Of a stretch of 64,000 nt of DNA, positions 53,068-61,518 are shown one piece after another (positions within the stretch are counted from its first letter, which is position 1; every line of letters starts with the position of its first letter). The stretch spans positions 218,278-282,277 of the forward strand of contig CAVWGG010000004.1 in the NCBI GenBank assembly GCA_963754535.1. The letters run 5' to 3'. The position numbers and the translations under genes were made by a program. The stretch is from RPQJ01 sp963754535 (lineage in GTDB: Bacteria > Pseudomonadota > Gammaproteobacteria > Steroidobacterales > Steroidobacteraceae). Below the pieces are notes generated by a model. It ran no database searches and was not told the DNA's origin. It was given only the letters and a program-made list of their open reading frames with translations.

Positions 53068-55461
53068 TCACCCCGCTACGGTGCGCCCCTTGGCGTCAGC
53101 CCCGGTCTCCCAACCTTCGAGCTGACCGCTGACCGGCAATTCACGCACGCGCACTCCCGTCGCGGCGAAGATCGCATTGGCGATCGCCGCACCGGCGGGC
53201 GGGACGCCCGGCTCGCCGATGCCACCTGGCAGTCCCTCGCTCTCGATGACGTGCACGTCCACGACGTGTGGCGACGCCCGCATGCGAGCGACCCGGTAGT
53301 CGTTGTAGTTCGACTGTTCGACCCTGCCCTCGGCGAAGGTGATTCCGCTGTAGAGCGTGTTGCTCATGGCCATGACGAGCGCCCCCTCCATCTGTGCTCG
53401 CGCACGGTCGGGATTGGCGACGAAGCCGGCGTCGACTGCAACGGTCGCGCGCGGCACGAGCACGGTCCCGTCTGGACGCACCTCGACCTCGACGACCAGC
53501 GCAACGTACGAAAGGAAGCTGCGATGCACGGCGATGCCTCGGCCCCGGCCGCGCGGCAGCGGAGCGCCCCAGTCGGTGCGCTGCAGCACCGACTCGACCA
53601 CGCGGCGCGCGCGAGCGGTGTCGAGCGGATGGTCCGCCCACGGCGCGCCGTAATAGGTGTCGCCCGCCCCGACGAGACCGGCCTTGGACAGGTCGATCTT
53701 GCGATCCGGGCCGATGAGTTCGAGCAGGAAGGCCGCCGGATCCTTGCCGACCGCGTGCGCGAGTTCGTCGACGAACGAACCGATCGCAAAGCCGTGATGG
53801 ATCGCGTTGACGCTGCGATACCAGCCAATGCGCGCGTGCGCGACGGCGGGGCAGACTTCGACGCTCATGTTCGGCACGTCCCAAGGGACGTCGCTGGCGC
53901 CGTTGGTCAGTTCGTCCGGCGTGGGCCCTGTGAGGTTCGGCGCAAAGGTCGCGCTGATCGACGGGTACGCCGAGCGATGCAGCCACGCGGTCACGTTGCC
54001 CGAAGCATCGAGCGCGGCCTCCAGTCGGTGCGCGGCAACGGAGTGATAGTACGAGTGACGGAAGTCGTCTTCGCGGCTCCATTGCACGCGCACCGGGGCA
54101 CCGGTCTCGCGCGCGAGGAAGGCGGCCTCGCAGATGAAATCCGGCTTGGACTTGCGGCCGAAGCCACCGCCAAGGAGCGTGACGTGCACGGTGACGTTCG
54201 CTGCGTCGACCTTGAGGTACTCGGCGATCGTGTTGCGCGCGTCGTTCGGCGACTGCGTCGGGGCCCAGGCTTCGACCTTGCCGTCCTTCACGCGGGCGAC
54301 CGCCGCCAGCGGCTCCATCTGTGCGTGCGAGAGGTACGGGACGTGGTATTCGGCGCTCACCTTGCGTGCCGCCGCCGCGAGAGCGGCAGCGGTGTCGCCG
54401 TTCATGCGCCCCGGCTTGCCAGGCGCGCGGACGCTTGCCTCGAGCGTCGCCTTGTACGACTTCGAGTCGTGCGAACCGTTCGGCCCAGCGTCCCAGGTGA
54501 TCTTGAGTGCGTCGCGCCCGCGCAGCGCCGCCCAGGTATTCGTCGCGATCACGGCGACGCCGCCGAGCGGGAAGAAGGCGCCGGGGATCGGCGTCTCCGG
54601 TATGCGCACGATGCGTTCGACGCCGGGCACCTTGCGTGCCTCGCCGTCGTCGACACTCACGGCCTTACCGCCCCAGACTGGCGGCCGTGCGATGACGGCT
54701 ACCTTCATGCCGGGCAACGTGACATCTGCGCCGTAGACCGCCGTGCCGGTGGTCATCGGCACCAGGTCGATCGACGGCATCTTCTTGCCCTGCCACCGCC
54801 GCTCGTCGGGGCGCTTGATGCGCACGCTTGCCGGTGCCGGCATCGCAATTTTGCGGGCAGTCGTGACGAGCTCGCCGTACGGCTTCGTGCGGCCGGTCGG
54901 GCGGTGCACGACCTCGTGCTGCCGGGCGAAGACTTCGGCAACGTCCACGTTCCATTGACTGGCTGCCGCGGCCTCCAGGAGCGCGCGTGTCGTTGCGCCG
55001 GCTTCCCGGTACTTGTGCAGGAAGTCGCGGATGCTCGTGGAGCCATCGGTGTTCTGCGAGCCGTACTTCGGGTCGCCCACCGCCTGCTCGACGCGACACT
55101 TCACCCAATCGGCTTCCATTTCGTCGGCGATGATCATCGGCATGGTGGTGCGGATGCCCTGACCCATCTCCGAGCGGTGGCAGACGATCGTGACGGTGCC
55201 GTCGTCGGCGATGCGCACGTATACGTGTGGCGACCATGGCTCAGCGGCGAGGGGCTCGGCCGCATCGAGACGGCGCACGCCGCCCGGTCCGAATGCGATG
55301 ACGAGGCCGCCCATCCCGAGGAGCTGGAGGAAGGTGCGGCGTTGCAGTCCGTGCGGCCGGTCGACGCGTTCCAGGGTCGCATCGAGTGAAGCCGGCTGCT
55401 CAGCCGGTGCCTGGGGCGCGACCGCGCGACGCACCCACGGCAGGAATTCGTTCGCGCTCAT
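53068..55461 (-). CDS. Molybdopterin-binding subunit of periplasmic molybdenum hydroxylase (IorB type)
   Basis: 797 residues from an ATG overlapping the iron-sulfur subunit stop (ATGA). A Tat-like leader sits at 41-60 (RRTFLQLLGMGG). The body shows xanthine-oxidase-family molybdopterin motifs: HRSEMGQGIRTTMPMIIADE, LLGGGFGRKSKPDF, and EGLPGGIGEPGVPPAGAAIA with the Glu of the active site. It matches the isoquinoline 1-oxidoreductase beta or aldehyde dehydrogenase (two-subunit) type, which lacks a separate FAD subunit and passes electrons to cytochromes. The long N-terminal part before the Arg pair is unusual. No molybdenum cofactor or maturation gene is nearby. Confidence 0.91.
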   Translation of the reverse strand: MSANEFLPWVRRAVAPQAPAEQPASLDATLERVDRPHGLQRRTFLQLLGMGGLVIAFGPGGVRRLDAAEPLAAEPWSPHVYVRIADDGTVTIVCHRSEMGQGIRTTMPMIIADEMEADWVKCRVEQAVGDPKYGSQNTDGSTSIRDFLHKYREAGATTRALLEAAAASQWNVDVAEVFARQHEVVHRPTGRTKPYGELVTTARKIAMPAPASVRIKRPDERRWQGKKMPSIDLVPMTTGTAVYGADVTLPGMKVAVIARPPVWGGKAVSVDDGEARKVPGVERIVRIPETPIPGAFFPLGGVAVIATNTWAALRGRDALKITWDAGPNGSHDSKSYKATLEASVRAPGKPGRMNGDTAAALAAAARKVSAEYHVPYLSHAQMEPLAAVARVKDGKVEAWAPTQSPNDARNTIAEYLKVDAANVTVHVTLLGGGFGRKSKPDFICEAAFLARETGAPVRVQWSREDDFRHSYYHSVAAHRLEAALDASGNVTAWLHRSAYPSISATFAPNLTGPTPDELTNGASDVPWDVPNMSVEVCPAVAHARIGWYRSVNAIHHGFAIGSFVDELAHAVGKDPAAFLLELIGPDRKIDLSKAGLVGAGDTYYGAPWADHPLDTARARRVVESVLQRTDWGAPLPRGRGRGIAVHRSFLSYVALVVEVEVRPDGTVLVPRATVAVDAGFVANPDRARAQMEGALVMAMSNTLYSGITFAEGRVEQSNYNDYRVARMRASPHVVDVHVIESEGLPGGIGEPGVPPAGAAIANAIFAATGVRVRELPVSGQLEGWETGADAKGRTVAG

Positions 55462-55913
55462 GAGCTCTTCTCCGCCGCCGCCTTGATCGCCGTGCGAATG
55501 CGTGGATACGTGCCGCAGCGGCACAGGTGACCATTCATCGCCGTGTCGATCTGCTGGTCGGTCGGCCTCGGCGTGCGCTGCAGCAATCCGGCGGCCTGCA
55601 TGATCTGGCCTGGCTGACAGAAGCCACACTGCGGCACGTCTATTTCGCGCCAGGCCACCTGCAACGGGTGCTCGCCGGTGGGGTGGAGTCCTTCGATCGT
55701 GGTAACCGCCGCGTCCTGGAGGTCCGACATCGGCACCTGGCAGGCGCGGGCGGGTTTCCCTCCAACGTGCACGGTACAGGAGCCGCACTGCGCTACGCCG
55801 CAGCCGTACTTCGTGCCGGTCAGCGCGAGTTCGTCGCGCAGATACCAGAGGAGCGGCATGGTGGGGTCGCCGTCGAAGGAGCGACGGGTGCCGTTGACGG
55901 TCAGCGTGATCAT
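55458..55913 (-). CDS. [2Fe-2S] subunit of molybdenum hydroxylase (IorA type)
   Basis: 151 residues with the eight cysteines of the two clusters: Cys38, 43, 46 and 58 (plant ferredoxin-type, CGVAQCGSC), and Cys96, 99, 131 and 133 (CGFC...CRC). The start is an ATG at 55913; the frame stays open upstream, but the sequence there is not ferredoxin-like. It carries no leader and would ride with the Tat-exported large subunit. It moves electrons from the molybdenum centre to a cytochrome acceptor. Its TGA overlaps the ATG of the large subunit gene. Confidence 0.93.
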   Translation of the reverse strand: MITLTVNGTRRSFDGDPTMPLLWYLRDELALTGTKYGCGVAQCGSCTVHVGGKPARACQVPMSDLQDAAVTTIEGLHPTGEHPLQVAWREIDVPQCGFCQPGQIMQAAGLLQRTPRPTDQQIDTAMNGHLCRCGTYPRIRTAIKAAAEKSS

Positions 55914-56043
55914 CGGGGCTCCGGGGCGAGTGCACGGATGTGCAGAAGACGGAGAATGCACTCGAGGTGCGGCAGTATCAATTCCGAGGGCCGTCCAACC
56001 GGGCGCGCAGGCTGACGACCGGCCTGGCGGAGGTCCGTGCGGA

Positions 56044-56946
56044 TCAGGTGCCGGTGCTGCGCGGCGTCCAGCGCCCTGCAAGCGCCGCAATGTATTCCGG
56101 ACCGCTATCGCAGCAGCCGCCGATCCATGTTGCACCTGCCTCCACCCAGCCCTCGCTGGCGACCAGGTATTGCTGCGGCGACAGTGTCTGTACGGCGCTG
56201 GCGTCGAGTGTCGCCTGGTCCGCGGCTTTTTCGCAGCTGTTCGCATAGGCACCAAGCGGCCGGTCGGTGCAGCGTCGCATGAGTTCAAGCGCCGGTTGCA
56301 CGAGCCCTGTCGGCACGCAATTCACCATGTAGCCCTCGACGGGTAGCGACTGCAGCGCCGCGATGCCCTGCTCCAGCGACTCACCGCCGCGGATGAGCGG
56401 TGCATCGAGACGCAGGTTCCACGATACCCACAGCGGCAGGCCACACTCTGCGGCGGCGCGCGCGGCGGCTACTGCCTCACGGACGGTCGTCAACGTTTCC
56501 GCGATGACGAGGTCGACGTCCGCCGCGAGCACGCGCGCGATGCGCAGGTACGCTGCGTACAGATCGTGTTCGGGCGCGACGAGATCGGACTGGTAGGTGG
56601 TGTCAAGCGGCGGCAGCGAACCGGCGACACGAACTTCGGGGCGGCGATTCGCTGCGCGCGCCTCGAGTGCAAGCCGGCACGCCAGTCGCGTAAGTTCCTC
56701 GAGTCGATCGGCCATCCCGACCCGTGCGAGCAGGTTCGGCACGACGGCGTAATTATTCGCCGTGATGACGTCGGCGCCCGCGGCGATATAGTCGCTATGG
56801 ACCTGCCTCACTGTCCCCGGATCGTGCACCAGCGCCATGGCCGACCAGGCGGAACTCCTGTAGTCAGGCACGGTGGCGCCGCGAGCCCTGAGTTCCGTAC
56901 CCATGGCGCCATCGAGAATCGTGATTCGCGGCGCCACGCTGCTCAT
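56044..56946 (-). CDS. Homocysteine S-methyltransferase family protein
   Basis: 300 residues of the homocysteine methyltransferase barrel: ILDGAMGTELRARG at the start, ADVITANNYAVVP, and three zinc cysteines Cys210 (VNCVPTG), Cys278 and Cys279 (GGCCDS). Members use S-methylmethionine or betaine as methyl donors and homocysteine or selenocysteine as acceptors. The length is that of the S-methylmethionine-dependent and YbgG/MmuM-like group; the donor cannot be fixed. It precedes the molybdenum hydroxylase genes by 130 bp on the same strand. In a window with two MttB-like and a DMGDH-like gene, it adds to the methyl-metabolism theme. Confidence 0.92.
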   Translation of the reverse strand: MSSVAPRITILDGAMGTELRARGATVPDYRSSAWSAMALVHDPGTVRQVHSDYIAAGADVITANNYAVVPNLLARVGMADRLEELTRLACRLALEARAANRRPEVRVAGSLPPLDTTYQSDLVAPEHDLYAAYLRIARVLAADVDLVIAETLTTVREAVAAARAAAECGLPLWVSWNLRLDAPLIRGGESLEQGIAALQSLPVEGYMVNCVPTGLVQPALELMRRCTDRPLGAYANSCEKAADQATLDASAVQTLSPQQYLVASEGWVEAGATWIGGCCDSGPEYIAALAGRWTPRSTGT

Positions 56947-56965
56947 CGCGAACCCCGGCCGCCGC

Positions 56966-57805
56966 TCAGCGCTTCGGCTTCACGAACCTGAGCGTCATGC
57001 GGTCGCTTTCACCGATGGCCGCGTACTTCGCCTTGTCCTCGTCGCCCAGGGCGAGCGTCGGGGGCAGGGTCCACACGCCCTTCGGCCATTCCGTCGTGTC
57101 CTTCGGGTTGGCATTGACCTCCGATGCCCCGTCAAACCGGAAGCCGGCCTGCTCCGCGAGTGCGCGCACGGTCGAGACCTTGATGTAGCCGCTCGATCGC
57201 TCGCGCTCGGCGCTCGCAGATTCAGGCAGTCGGTGGTCTTCGATGCCCAGCACGCCACCTGGCTTGAGCATGGCGAAGATCTCGCGGAACGCCGCCTCGC
57301 TGTAATCCGTCTTATCCGCCTGCATGTAGCCCATCTTCCAGTTGTGCACGTTGCGGAAGGTGAGCACGACGTCGGCTGTGCCCGGCCCGACGCCGGTGCC
57401 GCCGAGTACGGTCGGGAAGTTCGCGCGCTCGACCTTGCCGTAAAGCGCCGGGTTGGCATCGAATCGCTTGGCCATCGACTCGGCGCCCCTGCCTGCCGGT
57501 GCGGCGGCGATCAACTTGCCCTTCCCGGCGAGATAAGGCGCGAGGATTTCGGTGTACCAGCCACCGCCCGGCCACAATTCGACGACGGTGTCCTTCGGCT
57601 TCACGCCGATGAAACTCAGCGTTTCGACCGGATGGCGATACTGGTCGCGTGCACGGTTTGCCTCGGAGCGCTGGGGTCCCGCCACGGCCTGCTCGAGCGC
57701 CTTCTGCGCGGCTTCACCCAGTCCACCGTGATCCTTTGCCTGCACCGTCGCTCCGCCGAACAGGCCGACGCTGGCAAGCGTTGCGGCAATGATGGTCAGA
57801 CGCAT
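56966..57805 (-). CDS. Exported SAM-methyltransferase-fold protein
   Basis: 279 residues with a signal peptide (MRLTIIAATLASVGLFGGAT, cut near VQAKD). The mature part has a class I methyltransferase fold with a glycine-rich VELWPGGGWYTEILAPYL near 75-92, LTFRNVHNW and LKPGGVLGIEDHR. Export of a SAM enzyme is odd because SAM is not expected in the periplasm. A family of such secreted methyltransferase-like proteins exists in proteobacteria, with no proved reaction that I know of. It lies 19 bp upstream of the homocysteine methyltransferase gene on the same strand. Confidence 0.88.
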   Translation of the reverse strand: MRLTIIAATLASVGLFGGATVQAKDHGGLGEAAQKALEQAVAGPQRSEANRARDQYRHPVETLSFIGVKPKDTVVELWPGGGWYTEILAPYLAGKGKLIAAAPAGRGAESMAKRFDANPALYGKVERANFPTVLGGTGVGPGTADVVLTFRNVHNWKMGYMQADKTDYSEAAFREIFAMLKPGGVLGIEDHRLPESASAERERSSGYIKVSTVRALAEQAGFRFDGASEVNANPKDTTEWPKGVWTLPPTLALGDEDKAKYAAIGESDRMTLRFVKPKR

Positions 57806-57937
57806 GGTTCCCTCCTGCTACCGAGTGACTTTCGAGTCCCGGAGCATGGGTGGCGGTCCCGGCGGATGCAAGTGTCGGCATTCGTGCAACACTAAGGTGT
57901 TCATAGCCGCCAATCGTCATGAAGGGGGTCCGATCCT

Positions 57938-59554
57938 ATGCAGCACCCGATGGCGTTCCTCGCGACGCCGGCGCGTTTTCCGCTGCGGAAGAACGCGTTG
58001 GTGGCAGTGGCCTCGCTGGTTCTTGCGGCCTGCGGCGGCACCGACAATGACGGGAGCGCTGCAAGAACCGGCAACGTGAATCAGCTGCTGTCGAAACCAG
58101 CGCCCACGCCCGAACTCGCACCCGAGCCCGCACGCGAACTCATACCAACCATGCCAGCGGTGTTGCCGAAGGATGGAGAGCAGCCGTTACTGGAAGCGAT
58201 CGCCAGCCGGTATGCCGTGGAAAGACAGCTCGAATTCAAGGCGGAAACCGGCCGGGTCAGCCCCCTCGAACTGGCAAGAACCCGTGCCAACCTGGTTCGG
58301 GCGGAGGGAGACCTCGCCGGAATCAAACGCAACCTCGCGCTGCTTTCCAAGGCCGGGTTGCCGACCTATGCCCTGATCCACCATGTCGCCGAGGACGGCA
58401 TCCTCAGGGCCTGGCTCGTCTTTCCGGACGGCGGGGTCGTCGCTGGCGCGACGGCAGGCCCCTATGCCGGCCTCGGCACCTTGCAGGGCGGCCTCGGCGT
58501 CGAGCGGATCGCCGGGACTCGTGGACCGCAGCTGAAAGGCCAGGAAAGGCAGCGACTCGATGCGGATGCCGATGCGGACGTTGACGCTGGCACCGACACC
58601 ATCGGTAATCCCGATGTTGAACGCGGCGCGGGCAGACGCGACAACTCGCCTGAGTCCATCCGGAAGCGCCAGGAGGTGCTGGCCGACGCCGCGGCAATGT
58701 TGCTGCCCGGCGCTATTCGCGAGGTTCTCGCGGCGGGCGCGGGGCGCTTGCTGGTCGTGCCGGTCAGGGATACCGGAACGGCGCCTTACGCGGCGTTGCC
58801 GATCCGCAATGCGGATGACTTCGCCGCCAGGAGATGGTCCTTCGTCGTAATGCAGGACCTGAGCGTATTGGCTGACGTCAAACGCGACGTCGGCTTCGAC
58901 ATGGGCAAAGTCGATCTCTCGAAGTCGGTGATCGTCGGCGATCCTGCCGACATGCGCGATGTGCAATACAGTTTTCCGGCGTTACCCGGCGCCAGAAAAG
59001 AGGCCCTGGCGATCGCCAGGGAGCTCGGCGTCGACCAGCGCAATGTCTTCATCGGCGCCGACGCCAAGCGTAAGAGTGTCGAGGCGGCTATCAACCGCAG
59101 CGCCGGCGAGGGCGTCATCTACATGGCGACACATGCCGTTGCCAACCCCCAGAATCCACTGACACGCGGCTTCGTGGTCCTCGACCAGACGAACTGGTTC
59201 GCTGGCGAGATTCGAACGGCGAAGTTCAAAGGGTGGAGCAAGAATCCGCCCCTGGTCGTGATGAGCGCCTGCCAGTCCGCGCTTGGCCGCGTCTTCGATG
59301 GTGGGACATTCGGCGTTGCGCGCACCTGGACCACGGCCGGTGCCGGCCAGGTCGTCGCCAGCCTCTGGAACGTGAGCGATCTCGCCACGTACCGGCTGAT
59401 GACGCGTTTTGTCGCGGGCCTGAAGCAAGGCAAGGCGCCTGAGCTGGCCATGCAGGCCGCACAGCTCGAGACGATCAAGGATTACCCGAACGATCCGAAG
59501 ATGTGGGCGAGCTTCACGATCATAGGCAGACCGACGATTGCCAGCAGCCCGTGA
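57938..59554 (+). CDS. CHAT domain lipoprotein (caspase-like protease fold)
   Basis: 538 residues after a GAAGGGGG site. An LVLAAC lipobox follows a hydrophobic stretch, so it should be a lipoprotein. A Pro-rich linker and a helical part (about 60-150) precede the C-terminal CHAT domain (about 240-538). The dyad is His399 in MATHAVANPQNPLTR and Cys445 in VVMSACQSALGR, and WNVSDLATYRLM is typical of the domain. An Asp/Ala-rich tract (DADADADVDAGTD) lies at about 207-220. CHAT proteases are mostly known from cytosolic immune or cell-death systems, where a TPR sensor controls them; here neither a TPR partner nor a substrate is next door. Confidence 0.9.
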   Translation: MQHPMAFLATPARFPLRKNALVAVASLVLAACGGTDNDGSAARTGNVNQLLSKPAPTPELAPEPARELIPTMPAVLPKDGEQPLLEAIASRYAVERQLEFKAETGRVSPLELARTRANLVRAEGDLAGIKRNLALLSKAGLPTYALIHHVAEDGILRAWLVFPDGGVVAGATAGPYAGLGTLQGGLGVERIAGTRGPQLKGQERQRLDADADADVDAGTDTIGNPDVERGAGRRDNSPESIRKRQEVLADAAAMLLPGAIREVLAAGAGRLLVVPVRDTGTAPYAALPIRNADDFAARRWSFVVMQDLSVLADVKRDVGFDMGKVDLSKSVIVGDPADMRDVQYSFPALPGARKEALAIARELGVDQRNVFIGADAKRKSVEAAINRSAGEGVIYMATHAVANPQNPLTRGFVVLDQTNWFAGEIRTAKFKGWSKNPPLVVMSACQSALGRVFDGGTFGVARTWTTAGAGQVVASLWNVSDLATYRLMTRFVAGLKQGKAPELAMQAAQLETIKDYPNDPKMWASFTIIGRPTIASSP

Positions 59555-59602
59555 AAAAACGCCGGGTTAAAGCGTCTTTGGAGTCGCGACGCGATTGAGG
59601 TT

Positions 59603-61432
59603 CTATGGGTTCCGATCAAGACGGACGACGCCAGATGCCTGGTACCAGCGCAGTGCCCGTTCGTACGCGGCATTGCAGGCGTCCGTGCGTTCCACAATGT
59701 CCCTCGGTGCGAGCTTGCTCATGAAGTTGCCGAAGTCGCGATGCACTGCATCAGTGCCGCAGCGGGCATGCAACCAGAGGTTGATGCCGAGATAAACGTC
59801 GTCCGGTGATCTGGCGACGTACCCGCTCAGCAGCGTGGGCAGCATCGTGGCGGACGGAGTGATCGCGCAACAACGCAGCTTTACGCCCGGCACGGACGAG
59901 ATGATCTGGAAGAACGTCATGCGCGTGTCGGCGACTTTTCGCAAGGCGCCGTAATCGTGCTGAAATCCGCCCGTGCTGGAGAACGTGTGCGGTTGATGAT
60001 CGCCGAAGACCAGCAACACGTACGGGCGACCGGTCCGAGCCTCGATGTCGGCGAGGTAACTCTGTAGCGACTGCACGGCAGTCGTCGTCGATTCGAGCCG
60101 ACGCAGGTACTCATGCAGCGCGCAGTTGGGAGTGAATTCCTGCGTGTCGACGAATCGGACTGCGAAGCCGGCGGCATGGCCGGCGACGCAGTCGTGCGGC
60201 GAATGGTTCTCGATGAAGAGCACATAACTGAAAAATGGCGCATGCGGCGAGGCACCCATGGCCGTGCGAACGCTAGCTGCCACTTCGCGGTCGGTCTTCA
60301 TCCAGTCGCCACGACCCAGGTCTCTGCTGTCGCGAATGGCTTCAAACCCGTAGTTCGCATACGCGTTGCGGGCATTGTAGAAATCGCCGCCGTGCGGAAA
60401 GAACGCCGAGGTCCGATAGCCGTGCTCGCGCATGTAGCGGGCGATGCTTCGATCCACGAACGGGGACAGGGAAGCGTGGGTATACATCCCCGCATAACCG
60501 AACAGCCTCGAGTCCAGGCCGACGATCGTCTCGAACTCGGTGATCCAGGTGCCTCCACCCATCGCATTCACGCGCAGCAATCCGCTTGCTGCCGTGTGAT
60601 CGCCAGCCCGGAACAGCGCATCGTCCCATTTGCCCTCGAGGCGAAACGTCGCTCCCGGATCGAAGGTCGACTCGGCAAGGACGACCATGATGTTCGGCTG
60701 CATTCGCGAGCCGGCCGTCCCGGCGGTGAAGTCCATGTATTGCAGGACCGCCGTCCGCACCTCCTCCGTGCTCGGAGGTGCGACGCCACTTTCGTCCCGG
60801 TAGATGTCGCCGGTCGACTGCGATTCGAGATTGTAGGAGTAGCCGAGAAAGGGCAGCGCGCCCATCCTTTGTGCCAGGCCGGCGACGCCTTCGAGTTGCC
60901 ACGTCGAGTTGTCCAGCGCTGCGTCGGCGTAGAGCGTCTCGAGTCGCGCAAGCCCGAGCATGGCCACGATGCAGATGGCTGCGAGGCGCAGCATCGGGTC
61001 GCGCCACAAGGGTCGCGTGCGGTGACTCGCCAGGAAACGAGTTGCAGCGATCAGGCCGGCGACAAGCCAGCCCAGCGCGGCGACCGTGATGGCAAAGGCG
61101 ACGACGTGCCGGGTCCAGTGGGGCAGGGCGAGCGCGTCCCAGAGTCCAGCCGGGTTGACCAATGCGATCTTGATGTCGAGGACCGTCAGCGGCAGGCTGG
61201 TGAGGCCGATCTTGACGCGGTTGATCCAGCTCAGCAGCACCTGCAGTGCCACCACGCCTGCAAGGGTCGCCATGCCGAAGGGCGCCGGCAGCAATACACA
61301 GCCGGCGGACACAAGGCCGAGCAACACCCAGGCTGCGGACTCGACGGGCCACGCCACCGATGCTGCTACTGAGCAGGTGACCAGCAGGCCCACGGCCGTC
61401 CATCGCAGCCATGTTCGGCGGTCCTGGTTCAT
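59603..61432 (-). CDS. LTA-synthase/phosphoglycerol-transferase-like sulfatase-fold membrane protein
   Basis: 609 residues. Four to five membrane helices fill the first 170 residues. The rest is an extracytoplasmic alkaline phosphatase/sulfatase fold: IMVVLAESTFDP with the Ser/Thr nucleophile, GGGTWITEFETIVGLDSRLF, TSAFFPHGGDFYN, IENHSPHD and LVFGDHQPHTF with metal ligands. It looks like lipoteichoic acid synthase or the Gram-negative phosphoglycerol transferases that decorate periplasmic glucans. Given a cyclic glucan synthase gene in the same window, modification of that glucan is a testable idea, not shown. It starts close to the divergent phospholipase D gene. Confidence 0.88.
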   Translation of the reverse strand: MNQDRRTWLRWTAVGLLVTCSVAASVAWPVESAAWVLLGLVSAGCVLLPAPFGMATLAGVVALQVLLSWINRVKIGLTSLPLTVLDIKIALVNPAGLWDALALPHWTRHVVAFAITVAALGWLVAGLIAATRFLASHRTRPLWRDPMLRLAAICIVAMLGLARLETLYADAALDNSTWQLEGVAGLAQRMGALPFLGYSYNLESQSTGDIYRDESGVAPPSTEEVRTAVLQYMDFTAGTAGSRMQPNIMVVLAESTFDPGATFRLEGKWDDALFRAGDHTAASGLLRVNAMGGGTWITEFETIVGLDSRLFGYAGMYTHASLSPFVDRSIARYMREHGYRTSAFFPHGGDFYNARNAYANYGFEAIRDSRDLGRGDWMKTDREVAASVRTAMGASPHAPFFSYVLFIENHSPHDCVAGHAAGFAVRFVDTQEFTPNCALHEYLRRLESTTTAVQSLQSYLADIEARTGRPYVLLVFGDHQPHTFSSTGGFQHDYGALRKVADTRMTFFQIISSVPGVKLRCCAITPSATMLPTLLSGYVARSPDDVYLGINLWLHARCGTDAVHRDFGNFMSKLAPRDIVERTDACNAAYERALRWYQASGVVRLDRNP

Positions 61433-61518
61433 TGCAGAAAGGTTACAGGGTCAAGGCCTGGCCGGTCGCGAGGATCTTCTGCTGGCGCGCCACGGTCAAT
61501 GGCAGGCACCATCGGCCG

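Noticed and set aside
53008..55389. Long open frame on the plus strand across the molybdenum hydroxylase genes
   Set aside because: It is antisense to a gene with full xanthine-oxidase-family motifs. Its own translation is Arg/Asp-rich with no recognisable domain, as expected for shadow frames in high-GC DNA.
57888..57903. Small inverted repeat AACAC/GTGTT upstream of the CHAT gene
   Set aside because: Only five paired bases around a short loop; too weak to call an operator or attenuator.
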